Assembly: GCA_016710595.1 (NCBI GenBank)
Contig: JADJVM010000006.1
Span: 48,501 to 112,500 of the forward strand
DNA length: 64,000 nucleotides
Direction of reading: 5' to 3'
Source: Niastella sp.
GTDB taxonomy: Bacteria; Bacteroidota; Bacteroidia; Chitinophagales; Chitinophagaceae
Shown: positions 1-9,588 of the stretch, one piece after another
Position numbering within the stretch: the stretch's first letter is position 1
Layout of the letters: every line of letters begins with the position of its first letter
Notes under the pieces: generated by a model
Databases searched by the model: none
What the model saw: the letters and a program-made list of their open reading frames with translations, nothing else
Told to the model about the DNA's origin: nothing
Position numbers and translations under genes: made by a program

Positions 1-625
1 CATCTACGGGGTCTTGAATCCAGGTTTCTTCAGCATCTACTAAAACGCCGATATTTTTATTTTTTGCTGCTTCACAAATACGAATAAAACGATTTAGTAC
101 CCTTTGCCATTCTTCTTTTTCATCATTCGGTAATTTTTCTTTTGCCCCTTCATAATTCTTCATTAAAGAATCTTTTTGTTGCTGCATCAGGGTATTTAAT
201 TTTTGCAACAAACCGGTACGCACAATACCCGTTATTTTAATACTCATGAAAGGGATATTTTGCTGAGTAGCCGCATAATTGATCACTTTTATAAATTCAT
301 CGGTTGCATGATCGTATCCCGATTCGCCATTATTGCCTCCTTCTACTCCATAATCTAAAATAGTTTGCACATGAAACCGGCCCAATTTTTCTGCTACGGG
401 AGCCGTTTCTTCCAGGGTTTCTCCTCCAATAAATTGTTTAAAGATGGTAGAACGCAATGCGGTTTTAGTAAAAGGTAAGTGCCAGTTTATGGCTACAGGA
501 GTGAGCTTTATAGCCATCTTTAAAATAAAAGGATTACCCATCATTGAAAAAAGGAAATGAGCCCTTTTTAATTCTTGATTGGATTTATAAGCGTAGGCTA
601 GTTCTGTATTATCAAAAGATATCAT
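1..625 (-). CDS. proline dehydrogenase, N-terminal part (cut by window edge)
   Basis: Reading the minus strand from an ATG at 625 gives 208 residues with no stop before the window edge. The protein starts MISFDNTELAYAYKSN and contains GGETLEE, ILDYGVEGG and LVDAEETWIQDP, which match the TIM-barrel proline dehydrogenase of Bacteroidota (usually about 390 residues). It oxidises proline to pyrroline-5-carboxylate with FAD and passes electrons to the quinone pool. The FAD-contacting C-terminal half lies outside the window. The gene is divergent from the thioesterase at 753, with about 125 bp between them. The family call is from motifs seen here; activity is inferred. Confidence 0.85.
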   Translation of the reverse strand, partial: MISFDNTELAYAYKSNQELKRAHFLFSMMGNPFILKMAIKLTPVAINWHLPFTKTALRSTIFKQFIGGETLEETAPVAEKLGRFHVQTILDYGVEGGNNGESGYDHATDEFIKVINYAATQQNIPFMSIKITGIVRTGLLQKLNTLMQQQKDSLMKNYEGAKEKLPNDEKEEWQRVLNRFIRICEAAKNKNIGVLVDAEETWIQDPVD

Positions 626-729
626 ATAAATTGGAATTATAACCGAAATTCAGAAAAGACCAATGAACTGCCAAATAAAAATAATTTTCGCAAGTGCCAA
701 TCAAAATTTACTTCCCAAAAATGCATAAC

Positions 730-737
730 TATATTTG
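730..737 (+). promoter_or_regulatory. Bacteroidota -7 promoter element (TATATTTG)
   Basis: TATATTTG fits the TAnnTTTG -7 consensus of the Bacteroidota primary sigma factor and lies 15 bp before the thioesterase ATG at 753. No clear -33 TTTG is visible. Confidence 0.5.
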
Positions 738-752
738 CATAAAAATATAATT

Positions 753-1262
753 ATGGACAAGGCTGCCTCTTCTTCACTCGTTATTATGACAGAGCTTGTT
801 TTACCCAATGATACCAATACCTTCGGCAACCTGATGGGTGGCCGGTTAATGTACTGGATGGATATTGCCGCAGCCCTGGCTGCAATGAAACATTGTGGTT
901 CCCCTGTAGTAACGGCTTCGGTAGATAATATTAGTTTTGAAACACCAATAAAACTTGGCAATGTAGTACATATAGAAGCAAAAGTTACCCGCTCTTTTAA
1001 CAGTAGTATGGAAGTTCATTTGAATGTATGGGGGGAAGATGCAATTCAACAATACAAGTACAAAAGCAATGAGGCTTATTATACTTTTGTGGCATTAGAT
1101 CCCAATGGTAAACCCCGAAAAGTTAACAGCTTATTTCCGGAAACGGAAGAAGAGAAATCTTTATTTGACGGGGCTTTAAGGCGCCGTCAGCTCAGGTTGA
1201 TACTGGGTGGCAAAATGAAACCTGACGATGCCAGTGAATTAAAAGCCCTTTTTATAAAATAA
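753..1262 (+). CDS. acyl-CoA thioesterase, hot-dog fold
   Basis: A 169-residue protein with the hot-dog signature FGNLMGGRLMYWMDIAAALA followed by VVTASVDNISFETPI, typical of YciA/BACH-type cytosolic acyl-CoA hydrolases. These cleave acyl-CoA to the free acid and CoA. I chose ATG 753 rather than the in-frame TTG at 735 because the TTG lies inside the -7 promoter element. It stands alone, with its own promoter and no obvious operon partner. The substrate chain length cannot be told from the sequence. Confidence 0.85.
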   Translation: MDKAASSSLVIMTELVLPNDTNTFGNLMGGRLMYWMDIAAALAAMKHCGSPVVTASVDNISFETPIKLGNVVHIEAKVTRSFNSSMEVHLNVWGEDAIQQYKYKSNEAYYTFVALDPNGKPRKVNSLFPETEEEKSLFDGALRRRQLRLILGGKMKPDDASELKALFIK

Positions 1263-1456
1263 CAGGAATAACCGGGGTTTTTAATTTTAATTCGTTTTTA
1301 TGAATAAAATCAACAAAAAGTTCACTTTTATTACCTGGAATTTATAAAAACAGAATTCAATACGGAATATTTATCAATCATGGAATGGTAGAAATTTTAG
1401 ATTATAAGGATATGGTTATGACTATAAAATTATTACTGTGAAATTATAATTTTATG

Positions 1457-1464
1457 TACATTTG
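1457..1464 (+). promoter_or_regulatory. -7 promoter element (TACATTTG)
   Basis: TACATTTG matches TAnnTTTG and lies 31 bp before the ATG of the small secreted protein at 1496. The 1263-1456 stretch before it is AT-rich and I see nothing else in it. Confidence 0.5.
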
Positions 1465-1495
1465 ATTACTTATTGTATTAACAAAATTAAAAAAA

Positions 1496-1738
1496 ATGAA
1501 AAAAATCTTACTTACTGCTTTCATTGCTTTAGGTTTTGGTTTTATTGCTACTGCACAAAAGCCTGCTTCTAAGGCACAGAGCAAAAAGCAAACCACTGCA
1601 ACCAGCCAGCAAAAGGCTGAGCGTTTAGCTCAAAAAATTGCCATTGCGAAAGCTTATGACCAAGGGCAAAAGACTCCCGTTATCAATCAAAAAGCTGCAG
1701 CTGCTGATAGGAAAGTAGATGCCAAAAAAGACAACTAA
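1496..1738 (+). CDS. small secreted Lys/Ala/Gln-rich protein
   Basis: 80 residues. A signal peptide (KKILLTAFIALGFGFIATAQ) ends in the TAQ cleavage site typical of Bacteroidota. The mature part of about 60 residues is rich in Lys, Ala and Gln, has no Cys, and looks basic and flexible. I do not recognise a family. It has its own promoter and sits upstream of, and in the same direction as, the large T9SS protein. It is probably periplasmic or surface-associated; the role is unknown. Confidence 0.65.
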   Translation: MKKILLTAFIALGFGFIATAQKPASKAQSKKQTTATSQQKAERLAQKIAIAKAYDQGQKTPVINQKAAAADRKVDAKKDN

Positions 1739-1858
1739 TAAATTTATTTTATTAATTGACCTATTGGATACTTTTCAATCTTAGCTACACAAAAAACTAA
1801 ATGCATTCACTTTTTTCAATCTGTAAAAGTGAACTCTATTTTAAAACAAACTAATATT

Positions 1859-4800
1859 ATGCAATCTAAAATTACTTTCAACTACTTAAGGAGAGTTATC
1901 AAAAGCGCCACACTGGCGGTGATATTCCTTTCCTTATTTACAGGTTTGGCTACAGCCCAAACGTATGTAAATGGCCCGTTAAGTACGGGCGCAACCTCCT
2001 CTGATGGAAGTGCCGCCCCAGCCGGCTATACCTGGAGTGAAGTGCAAAACCCAAACACCAGTGCCGGTTATGGCGCTAATATTGATGCGGGTCTTACTTT
2101 AATCGACAATTTTACTGTTATCGGTGCATGGAATTTAACCCAGGCATCATTTTTTGCTTACAGCACAGGTAATACTACAACCTTTGACCGGGTATTTGTA
2201 AGGATTTACAATTCAGATCCATCAGTTGGTAACCCAACACCTGTATTTGGTGATTTAACCACCAATCGTTATGCCTCCAGTACCGAAGCCATGATGTACA
2301 GGATATTCAATGGTACCCCTGGTACTACACGTAAAATTTGGAGAATAAACGCAAATGTTTCTATTTCTCTTCCCGCAGGCCAATATTGGATTGAGTGGCA
2401 GGTCGGCACAGTTACTCCTAACGCTTCAAACTTTAGCCCTCCTTGTACCATTACTGGTGTAGCAACACAACCTGGATGGGATGCAAAACAAAGAGATATA
2501 GCAGGTAACGCAATTACTGCTATCGTTGATGGTGGTGGTCCTCAAGATTTCCCTTTTATTTTATCTTATACTACAGGTGCTTGCTCTGGCACACCTACAC
2601 CGGGCAACACACTTTCTACCGCAGCATCTGTTTGTCCTAATATACCATTCACTTTATCTACTCAAAATGCCACTGCAGGATCTGGTGTTACATACCAATG
2701 GCAATCTTCAAGCAGTGCAACCGGTCCATGGACAGACATTACCGGGGCTACTTCTTCCACATATAACGTAGCAAACTTAACGACTCCTACTTACTATCAA
2801 GTGGTCGTTACTTGTAGTGGTAACTCTGGTACTTCTACACCAGTTATGGTAGGTACTACTCCTTCTTCAAGCTGTTATTGTACACCAGGCGCTTCAGATT
2901 GTAGTGATGAAGATGTTATTTATAATGTAAATATCGGCGGATTAGATAATTCTACAGATTGCTCGCCGGGTGGATATGGTTCTTATTTAACTGCTGATAC
3001 TGCTCAGTTAATCATTGGTGGTGGTAACCCAATTGTTGTTACTACCGGTTCTGCCTGGACAGAACAAGTAGGTGTTTGGATAGATTACGACAGAAGCGGA
3101 AGCTTTGACGCAAATGAATTTACTGATCTTGGCAATGTGGCTTCTGCAGGTGTACATAATGGAAACATTACAGTACCAGCAGGTACTACTGCAGGTTATA
3201 CCCGTATGAGAGTAAGAGTAAGGTTCTTATCTGGCCTTACATCAACTACTCCTTGTGCAGGATATTCTTTTGGTGAAACTGAAGATTATACAGTAAACCT
3301 TATTCCTTGTGTACCAATCACAATTACAGGAGCTCCGGCAAGTACATCTACCACTTGTGGCGGCAATGCCAGCTTTACGGCAACTGCTGCTGGTAGTATC
3401 CCTGTTTACCAATGGCAATATAGGGTGAATGCATCTTCAGTATGGTTACCAGTTTCTAATGGCGGTATTTATACAGGTGCAAATACGAATGTATTAGCTT
3501 TAACAAATGTATTAGATAGCTACAATGGATATCAATACAGGGCTTTAATAAGTGGCGCTTGTGCCGGTGTTGACTTTACTACACCTCCAGCTACTTTAAC
3601 GGTTAATAAATTAGCTCCTGTAATTTCTCCTGCATCTGCAACTATTTGTAATGGTTCTATTCAGCAATTAACACTTACCAATACCCTGGGTAATGCTGAT
3701 CTGATTCATGAAGGTTTCGATGTGGCAACGCCGCTTCCAACCGGTTGGTCAGAAAAAAATAATAGTAGCCCATTAGGCGCTGCTGTTTACTTCCAGGGTA
3801 ATGATGGCGTATTTGCTTCTCATAGCGGTGCCCCTACATCTTATATTGGTATTAACTATCAATCTACAACAGGTGCAGGCACAATCAGTAACTGGTTATT
3901 GTCACCTACTATTAATATTAAGAATGGTGATGTATTTAGCTTCTGGACCCGTACTACAGATGGTGCCACTTATGCTGACCGTTTGGAAGTACGCTTAAGT
4001 ACAAGTGGTGCAAGTGTAAATGTTGGTACGACAGCTACTTCAGTTGGTGATTTCACAACCGTATTATTAACGGTTAACCCAACTCTAGTATCAGGGCCTA
4101 GTGGTTACCCTGATACCTGGACCCAATATACTGCAACTATTTCCGGTTTACCAGCTCCTACTACTGGTAAAATTGGATTTAGATATTATGTAACCAATGG
4201 TGGCCCTTCAGGTAGCAATTCTGATTATATTGGAATTGACGATGTAGTGTACACAACTACTGGCGGTCCTGCTGCCGGTGTATGGACTAGTACTGCAACT
4301 GGTACTATGTTTACAGATGCCGCAGCTACTGCAGCTTATACAGGCACACCTGTAAATTCTATATATGTGAAGCCTACCACTACATCTACTTATAATGTAG
4401 TTTATTCTACCTTAAGTCCATGTACTTCAGCACAGGGTTCAGTTACAGTAACTGTAAATCAACCTGTTTCTGGAACTTCTACCGTTTCCAGTATCAGTAC
4501 TTGTGCCGATGGTGAAGTTTCATTTACAGCATCTTTACCTGCAGCCGGTTCTCCACTTATGCATCAATGGCAAGTAAGCACCAATGGTGGCGCTTCTTAT
4601 ACCAATGTTGCTAATGGCGGTGCTTATAGCGGCGCTACAACGGCTACTTTAAATATATCTTCTGCCAACGCAGGTATGGCTGGTTACATGTACAGAGATT
4701 CAATTTATGTTCCTGTATGTGGTGGGTCTATCTTTAGCTCTGCCGGTACTTTAACAGTGAATTTACCTCCGGCTGTAAACTTAACAGCTGCTCCTTACAC

Positions 4801-5287
4801 ATCGCTGTTCCCTGGCCTTACTACTACACTTACTGTAGCGGTAAATCCAGCTCCTACATCCGGAACAACTTACACATGGTACAAAAATGGTGAGGAAATA
4901 ACTTCAGCTACTACCAACACCATTCCTGGCCTGGGTGTAGATGATTTTGGTACCTATAGTGTAGAAGTAACTTCAGCAGAAGGTTGCTCTACCATGTCTG
5001 ATGATGTGAAGATTAAAAATGATTCTGTAACAACTATCTTGTTTATCTATCCTAGTCCTACTTCAGGTCAGTTCCAGGTAAGATATTACAGTAAGACCAA
5101 TTTAGTAAGAGGACTTACTATTTTCGATAGCAAAGGTTCCAGGATCTATTATAAGAGATTCCCAGTGGGCATTGGATATTCTAGCATGAACGTAGATTTA
5201 TCTAACCAACCAAAAGGAATCTATACTGTAGAACTTCATGATGGTTTAGGTGTTCGCATCCAAACCGGAAGAGTATTAGTGAAATAA
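1859..5287 (+). CDS. large secreted protein: GEVED, Ig-like and choice-of-anchor domains, T9SS C-terminal sorting domain
   Basis: About 1142 residues from ATG 1859; an in-frame GTG at 1829 is the alternative start. A signal peptide ends near TGLATAQ. Next come a beta-rich N-terminal region, an Ig/PKD-like segment around the 'QWQSSSS' motif, and a GEVED domain (VGVWIDYDRSGSFD ... SFGETEDYTVNL). Further on are another Ig-like segment (QWQYRVN), a choice-of-anchor J / MAM-like region (HEGFDVATPLPTGW ... YIGIDDVVY) and two more Ig-like segments. The last 80 or so residues (FIYPSPTSGQFQVRYY ... GIYTVELHDGLGVRIQTGRVLVK) are a type A sorting domain, which directs export by the type IX system and attachment to the surface. 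It is likely an adhesin or structural surface protein. No catalytic domain is visible. Confidence 0.85.
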   Translation: MQSKITFNYLRRVIKSATLAVIFLSLFTGLATAQTYVNGPLSTGATSSDGSAAPAGYTWSEVQNPNTSAGYGANIDAGLTLIDNFTVIGAWNLTQASFFAYSTGNTTTFDRVFVRIYNSDPSVGNPTPVFGDLTTNRYASSTEAMMYRIFNGTPGTTRKIWRINANVSISLPAGQYWIEWQVGTVTPNASNFSPPCTITGVATQPGWDAKQRDIAGNAITAIVDGGGPQDFPFILSYTTGACSGTPTPGNTLSTAASVCPNIPFTLSTQNATAGSGVTYQWQSSSSATGPWTDITGATSSTYNVANLTTPTYYQVVVTCSGNSGTSTPVMVGTTPSSSCYCTPGASDCSDEDVIYNVNIGGLDNSTDCSPGGYGSYLTADTAQLIIGGGNPIVVTTGSAWTEQVGVWIDYDRSGSFDANEFTDLGNVASAGVHNGNITVPAGTTAGYTRMRVRVRFLSGLTSTTPCAGYSFGETEDYTVNLIPCVPITITGAPASTSTTCGGNASFTATAAGSIPVYQWQYRVNASSVWLPVSNGGIYTGANTNVLALTNVLDSYNGYQYRALISGACAGVDFTTPPATLTVNKLAPVISPASATICNGSIQQLTLTNTLGNADLIHEGFDVATPLPTGWSEKNNSSPLGAAVYFQGNDGVFASHSGAPTSYIGINYQSTTGAGTISNWLLSPTINIKNGDVFSFWTRTTDGATYADRLEVRLSTSGASVNVGTTATSVGDFTTVLLTVNPTLVSGPSGYPDTWTQYTATISGLPAPTTGKIGFRYYVTNGGPSGSNSDYIGIDDVVYTTTGGPAAGVWTSTATGTMFTDAAATAAYTGTPVNSIYVKPTTTSTYNVVYSTLSPCTSAQGSVTVTVNQPVSGTSTVSSISTCADGEVSFTASLPAAGSPLMHQWQVSTNGGASYTNVANGGAYSGATTATLNISSANAGMAGYMYRDSIYVPVCGGSIFSSAGTLTVNLPPAVNLTAAPYTSLFPGLTTTLTVAVNPAPTSGTTYTWYKNGEEITSATTNTIPGLGVDDFGTYSVEVTSAEGCSTMSDDVKIKNDSVTTILFIYPSPTSGQFQVRYYSKTNLVRGLTIFDSKGSRIYYKRFPVGIGYSSMNVDLSNQPKGIYTVELHDGLGVRIQTGRVLVK

Positions 5288-5308
5288 TCCTAATTCTCAA
5301 ATAACTGA

Positions 5309-5342
5309 TAAGCCGCCTGGTATCTACCGGGCGGCTTTTTTA
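5309..5342 (+). terminator. rho-independent terminator
   Basis: AAGCCGCC and GGCGGCTT pair around a short loop, followed by six T's. It sits 22 bp after the stop of the T9SS protein. Confidence 0.85.
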
Positions 5343-5409
5343 TGCAACATCATTACCGTTCTGTATGATTTTTATCTAACTTTTATACCTTTTTTATCGC
5401 AAAAAATGG

Positions 5410-5440
5410 TACTTTTGCCTCCCCGTTTAAAAACCCGGGG
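5410..5440 (+). promoter_or_regulatory. rpsA promoter (-7 TACTTTTG) and 5' leader hairpin
   Basis: TACTTTTG at 5410-5417 matches the -7 consensus. At 5421-5440 CCCCG and CGGGG form a five-pair GC stem, so the mRNA should begin at or within a hairpin only 7 nt before the ATG at 5448. A 5' stem next to the start codon could be the target for S1 feedback control; that role is inferred. Confidence 0.55.
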
Positions 5441-5447
5441 TTATTTT

Positions 5448-7379
5448 ATGTCTTTTAATATTAATAAACAATTAAACGCAGACGAACAGGAGCCAAAAGC
5501 CACTGAGGTCGATGAGCAAACTGCGACAACAAATGAGCCTGTTCAAACTGAAACAGAAACAAAATCAGAACCCGTAGCAACAGCACATGATGATTTTGAC
5601 TGGAGCAGGGATAAAAGAAACATTTCTGCTTACAGCCAGGAAGAAAAAGAAAAGTACGACAAAGTATATGAAGGTACTTTCAAACAAATTAATGATGGTG
5701 AAATGATCGAGGCTACTGTAGAATCATTGACCAAAACTGATGCGGTAGTAAACATTGGCTTCAAAAGCGATGGCCTTATTTCTTTAAACGAATTCAGGGA
5801 CATACCCGGAGGCGTAAAAGTAGGCGATGTGGTAGAAGTAATGGTTGTAGAAAAAGAAGACAGGGATGGTAACCTGAACCTGAGCAGAAAATCTGCACGT
5901 ATTACAAGGGCCTGGGAAAAAATAATGGAAGTAAACAAAACCGGTGAAATTGTTACCGGTATTGTTACCAGCAAAACAAAAGGTGGACTTATAGTAGATG
6001 TATTTGGAATGGAAACCTTCTTACCGGGATCCCAAATTGACGTAAAACCAGTTACTGATTACGACCAGTTTGTAGGTAAAACCATGGAATTTAAAGTGGT
6101 GAAAATTAATGAAGCCATTAAAAATGCAGTGGTATCACATAAAGCACTTATTGAAAGCGATATTGAAGCACAAAGAGCTGAAATTATCGGTAAACTGGAA
6201 AAAGGACAAGTACTGGAAGGTACTATCAAAAACATCACTGACTTTGGTGCATTCCTTGACCTTGGCGGTTTAGATGGCTTACTGTATATCACAGATATTT
6301 CATGGGGTCGTATCACACATCCTTCAGAAGTGTTGAAATTAGATCAGAAATTAAATGTGGTAGTATTAGACTTTGATGATGACAAAAAACGCATCAGCCT
6401 GGGCTTAAAACAATTAACCCCTCACCCATGGGATACCTTAGCAGAAAACATTAAAGAAGGAGAAATTGTAAAAGGTAAAGTAGTGAATATTGAAGATTAT
6501 GGTGCTTTCCTCGAAATGATGCCTGGTGTAGAAGGCCTTGTTCACGTAAGCGAAATTACATGGGCTAATACACCAATTAATGCAAAAGAATTCTTTAACC
6601 TGGGGGATGAATATGAAGCCAAGGTGGTAACCTTAGATAAAGAAACCCGCAAAATGAGCCTTTCTATCAAACAAATGACAGAAGACCCATGGAGCACTAT
6701 TGAAACACGTTTCCCCGAAGGAAGCAAACACAATGGCGTAGTTAAAAACATTACTCCTTATGGTGTGTTTGTAGAGCTTGCAACCGGTATTGGTGGTATG
6801 ATCCATATCAGTGACCTGAGTTGGTTAAGGCGCTTTAATAACCCAAGTGAATATACCAAAGTGGGTAGCGATATAGAAGTTATCATTCTTAATATTGATA
6901 AAGAAAGCCGCAAATTACAATTGGGCCATAAACAATTAGAAGAAGATCCCTGGAATGCACTGGAAGCCACTTTTGGAATTGGTTCAATACATGAAGGAAC
7001 AGTTATTAAGAAAGACGATAAAGGCGCCATGGTTCAGCTCCCTTATGGTTTAGAAGGATTTACTCCGGCCCGCCATTGCGTGAAAGAAGATGGTAAAACT
7101 TTAACGCTTGATGAGGTAGCTAACTTTATGGTAATAGAATTTGAACGCAGCGATAAACGCATCATACTAAGCCATACCCGTAGCTGGGAACAAGTGCAGG
7201 AAGAAGAACATCATGCACAGGTAAAAGAGAAAAAGGCAGAAGCTGAATCAACAAAAAAAGCTGTGAAGAACATTCAAAGCAAAGTTGAAAAAACTACCTT
7301 AGGTGACCTTGGCGCACTGGCTGATATTAAAGCCAAACTAGATAATGAAAATAGCGATTCAGACGCTAAGCCTGAATAA
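5448..7379 (+). CDS. rpsA: 30S ribosomal protein S1
   Basis: 643 residues. An acidic, Glu/Thr-rich N-terminal tail of about 45 residues precedes six S1 (OB-fold) repeats at roughly 80-145, 165-230, 245-315, 330-400, 415-490 and 505-565. Repeated cores such as 'DFGAFLDLGGLDGLLYITDISW' type segments and the GLKQL..PW linker are clear. It binds mRNA on the 30S subunit and helps initiation, which matters in a phylum that mostly lacks Shine-Dalgarno pairing. An upstream in-frame ATG at 5406 overlaps the promoter, so ATG 5448 is the better start. It forms a single-gene unit between its own promoter and a strong terminator. Confidence 0.97.
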   Translation: MSFNINKQLNADEQEPKATEVDEQTATTNEPVQTETETKSEPVATAHDDFDWSRDKRNISAYSQEEKEKYDKVYEGTFKQINDGEMIEATVESLTKTDAVVNIGFKSDGLISLNEFRDIPGGVKVGDVVEVMVVEKEDRDGNLNLSRKSARITRAWEKIMEVNKTGEIVTGIVTSKTKGGLIVDVFGMETFLPGSQIDVKPVTDYDQFVGKTMEFKVVKINEAIKNAVVSHKALIESDIEAQRAEIIGKLEKGQVLEGTIKNITDFGAFLDLGGLDGLLYITDISWGRITHPSEVLKLDQKLNVVVLDFDDDKKRISLGLKQLTPHPWDTLAENIKEGEIVKGKVVNIEDYGAFLEMMPGVEGLVHVSEITWANTPINAKEFFNLGDEYEAKVVTLDKETRKMSLSIKQMTEDPWSTIETRFPEGSKHNGVVKNITPYGVFVELATGIGGMIHISDLSWLRRFNNPSEYTKVGSDIEVIILNIDKESRKLQLGHKQLEEDPWNALEATFGIGSIHEGTVIKKDDKGAMVQLPYGLEGFTPARHCVKEDGKTLTLDEVANFMVIEFERSDKRIILSHTRSWEQVQEEEHHAQVKEKKAEAESTKKAVKNIQSKVEKTTLGDLGALADIKAKLDNENSDSDAKPE

Positions 7380-7399
7380 TGCTTTTTTAAATTAAATAC

Positions 7400-7428
7400 A
7401 AGCTGCTCAAATCGAGCAGCTTTTTTTT
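7400..7428 (+). terminator. rho-independent terminator after rpsA
   Basis: AAGCTGCTC and GAGCAGCTT pair with a 5-nt loop and run into eight T's, 20 bp after the rpsA stop. Confidence 0.9.
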
Positions 7429-7561
7429 GCCCTGATGTATATTATATTCTTTAAAAAAATGCAGGAGCCCAATATTAAAACCGCAGGAGTTATAATATAA
7501 AAAAATAAGTAAAGAACATGGCATCAACTTTGAATGAATAGTATTACAAAATATTATTATT

Positions 7562-8032
7562 ATGAAAGTTAATATCGGCATTACCGAAAAAAACAGGCAG
7601 ACAGTTGCCTTAGAACTCAATAAAATTCTTGCCAGTGAACATGTATTATATAACAAAACCCGCAATTATCATTGGAGTGTAGAAGGCCCCAGTTTTATGG
7701 AATTTCATAAATTATACGAAGTCCAATATACCGATTTGGCCCACATCATTGATGAAATTGCAGAACGTATCAGAACGATTGGTCATTTTGCAGAAGGCCG
7801 TTTAAAAGAAATACTCAGGTTGGCTTCATTAGAAGAACCTGAAGTTCCCACAAAACAAGAAGAACAAATTGAAAACCTGGCAAGCGACCATGAAACCATT
7901 GTACAGCAACTCAGGAAACTCATTAAAGCATTTGATGAAAAGTATAAAGATATTGGCAGCTCTGACTTTGCTACCGGCCTGCTGAAACAGCATGAAAAAA
8001 TGGCCTGGATGTTGAGAAGTTATTTAAGATAA
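7562..8032 (+). CDS. dps: Dps-family ferritin-like DNA-protection protein
   Basis: 156 residues, the normal Dps length. The ferroxidase signature is complete: KTRNYHWSVEGPSF with His37, then HIIDEIAERIRTIG with Asp64 and Glu68. Dps dodecamers oxidise and store iron using peroxide and bind DNA under stress. Spacing from rpsA and the terminator between them show it is a separate unit. It converges with the minus-strand gene ending at 8045. No OxyR or Fur site could be identified by eye. Confidence 0.93.
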   Translation: MKVNIGITEKNRQTVALELNKILASEHVLYNKTRNYHWSVEGPSFMEFHKLYEVQYTDLAHIIDEIAERIRTIGHFAEGRLKEILRLASLEEPEVPTKQEEQIENLASDHETIVQQLRKLIKAFDEKYKDIGSSDFATGLLKQHEKMAWMLRSYLR

Positions 8033-8044
8033 TATCGTTGAAAG

Positions 8045-8437
8045 CTATTCCTTATTTTTTATCTTCATATCAGGCACAAGTGATACAATAAAAAGAAGAA
8101 TGGACAATCCCAACATTAAGAAAATACCTGCTTTTTTTTCGGGGCAATAAGCATTGTAACAAGAGGTATATAAAATATATGTTTTAATAGAATAAGCTAC
8201 TAAAATACCGGCTACAAATATATGTGCTCTTTTAGCCCACAGTTTGGGCAATAATATCAACAAACTACTGAGTAAGGTTAAAAAGATAATAAACTTACCC
8301 GGTTTTCCATAAGCATTATTTTGTGAAAAAAAACCTGTGAAGTTCTTTTGTACATCTGCATGATACGTCCAGGGGATAAAGCATACTGCTATTAATGCGA
8401 TACAGATGAATAAACCGATCCATTTACTATATTTCAT
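8045..8437 (-). CDS. small integral membrane protein, unknown function
   Basis: 130 residues with four likely membrane helices, near residues 5-22, 45-65, 70-92 and 105-122. A Cys pair lies in the loop TSCYNAYCPEKK. I do not recognise a family. It lies 12 bp from the convergent dps stop, and its start is just beyond the tRNA-Cys terminator hairpin. Confidence 0.6.
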   Translation of the reverse strand: MKYSKWIGLFICIALIAVCFIPWTYHADVQKNFTGFFSQNNAYGKPGKFIIFLTLLSSLLILLPKLWAKRAHIFVAGILVAYSIKTYILYTSCYNAYCPEKKAGIFLMLGLSILLFIVSLVPDMKIKNKE

Positions 8438-8449
8438 CCTGTTTAAATT

Positions 8450-8482
8450 AAAGGCCTATAAGTTGTTCTTACAGGCCTTTTA
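8450..8482. terminator. hairpin terminator downstream of tRNA-Cys
   Basis: AAAGGCCT-A-TAAG pairs with CTTA-C-AGGCCTTT around a short loop. A/T runs flank it on both sides, so it can act in either direction. It lies directly 3' of the minus-strand tRNA-Cys. Confidence 0.75.
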
Positions 8483-8483
8483 G

Positions 8484-8555
8484 AGGTCCCTAGCGGATTC
8501 GAACCGCTGTAGAAGCTTTTGCAGAGCTTTGCCTAGCCACTCGGCCAAAGGACCT
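8484..8555 (-). tRNA. tRNA-Cys (GCA)
   Basis: 72 nt, a full cloverleaf on the minus strand. The acceptor is AGGTCCT/GGGACCT, the anticodon loop is CTGCAAA, and the T-loop is GGTTCGAATCC. No 3' CCA is encoded. Confidence 0.96.
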
Positions 8556-8663
8556 GGTTTAGAAAAAAAATCAACCTATTATTTAGGTTGATTTACGATG
8601 TAGCAAAAATAGGGTATTTTTATCCATATTTTCAAACGAAAAAAGATAAAATTAAACTTTGTT

Positions 8664-9542
8664 ATGAATCAAATAGCTCCATCTGAATTAATCATAAATG
8701 ACCGTGGCGCCATCTACCACATCAATTGCAGGCCCGAAGAAATTGCTCAAACCATTATAACCGTAGGCGACCCGGACAGGGTAAAGGAAGTAAGTAAATA
8801 TTTTGACAAAATTGAATTTAAAAATCAACACCGTGAATTTGTAACACATACCGGTCTTTTAGGTAAAAAAAGAATTTCAGTTACCAGCACCGGTATCGGG
8901 CCAGATAATATTGATATTGTAATGAATGAACTGGATGCATTGGTGAATATAGATTTTGAAACCAGGATGATTAAAGAAAAATTAACCTCTCTTAATATCA
9001 TCAGGGTTGGCACAGCTGGTTCTTTACAGGCAGAAATTCCGGTAGATCATTTTGTAGCCAGTACCCACGCAATTGGCTTAGATAATGTATTAAATTATTA
9101 CATACATTCTAATAATGAAGAAGATAAACAGGTGCTGCAGGCATTTAATACCCATACCCAACTTCACCAGGGTATTTCTCATCCTTATATTTCAGGCGCT
9201 TCTATAAATTTACTTAAACAATTTGTTTCCGGATATCACCAGGGAATTACGGTTACCTGCCCTGGTTTTTATGGCCCGCAGGGGCGTGTATTGCGGATGG
9301 GGCTCACGCACCCTCATCTCATTGACCGGCTTACGAGTTTTAATTTTGGTAACCACCGCATTGCCAATTTTGAAATGGAAACTTCAGCTATTTATGGGAT
9401 GGGTAAAATTCTTGGCCACCAATGTTTATCGTTAAGCGCAATAGTTGCCAACCGCATTAGCAAAGAATTTAGTAAAGACGGTGCAGCCGCTATAGAAAAC
9501 CTGATTAAAAAAACCCTCAGTACGATAGAGGAGCGTGTTTAA
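8664..9542 (+). CDS. nucleoside phosphorylase (PNP/UDP family, uridine phosphorylase-like)
   Basis: 292 residues with family motifs TVGDPDRVKEVSKYF (phosphate-binding Gly/Asp region), TGIGPDNIDIVMNEL, IRVGTAGSLQ and NFEMETSAIYGMG (the Glu-Met-Glu that contacts the ribose). It performs phosphorolysis of a nucleoside to base and ribose-1-phosphate in the cytosol for salvage. Uridine specificity is likely from overall resemblance but is not proven. It is followed 46 bp later by dapF in the same direction. Confidence 0.85.
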   Translation: MNQIAPSELIINDRGAIYHINCRPEEIAQTIITVGDPDRVKEVSKYFDKIEFKNQHREFVTHTGLLGKKRISVTSTGIGPDNIDIVMNELDALVNIDFETRMIKEKLTSLNIIRVGTAGSLQAEIPVDHFVASTHAIGLDNVLNYYIHSNNEEDKQVLQAFNTHTQLHQGISHPYISGASINLLKQFVSGYHQGITVTCPGFYGPQGRVLRMGLTHPHLIDRLTSFNFGNHRIANFEMETSAIYGMGKILGHQCLSLSAIVANRISKEFSKDGAAAIENLIKKTLSTIEERV

Positions 9543-9588
9543 AATATATGTAATCTCAACACCTATTTTCTTATTCAAATAGTTAATT

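Noticed and set aside
8656..8663. -7 element before the nucleoside phosphorylase
   Set aside because: The sequence is AAACTTTG-like, missing the first T of TAnnTTTG; too weak to call.
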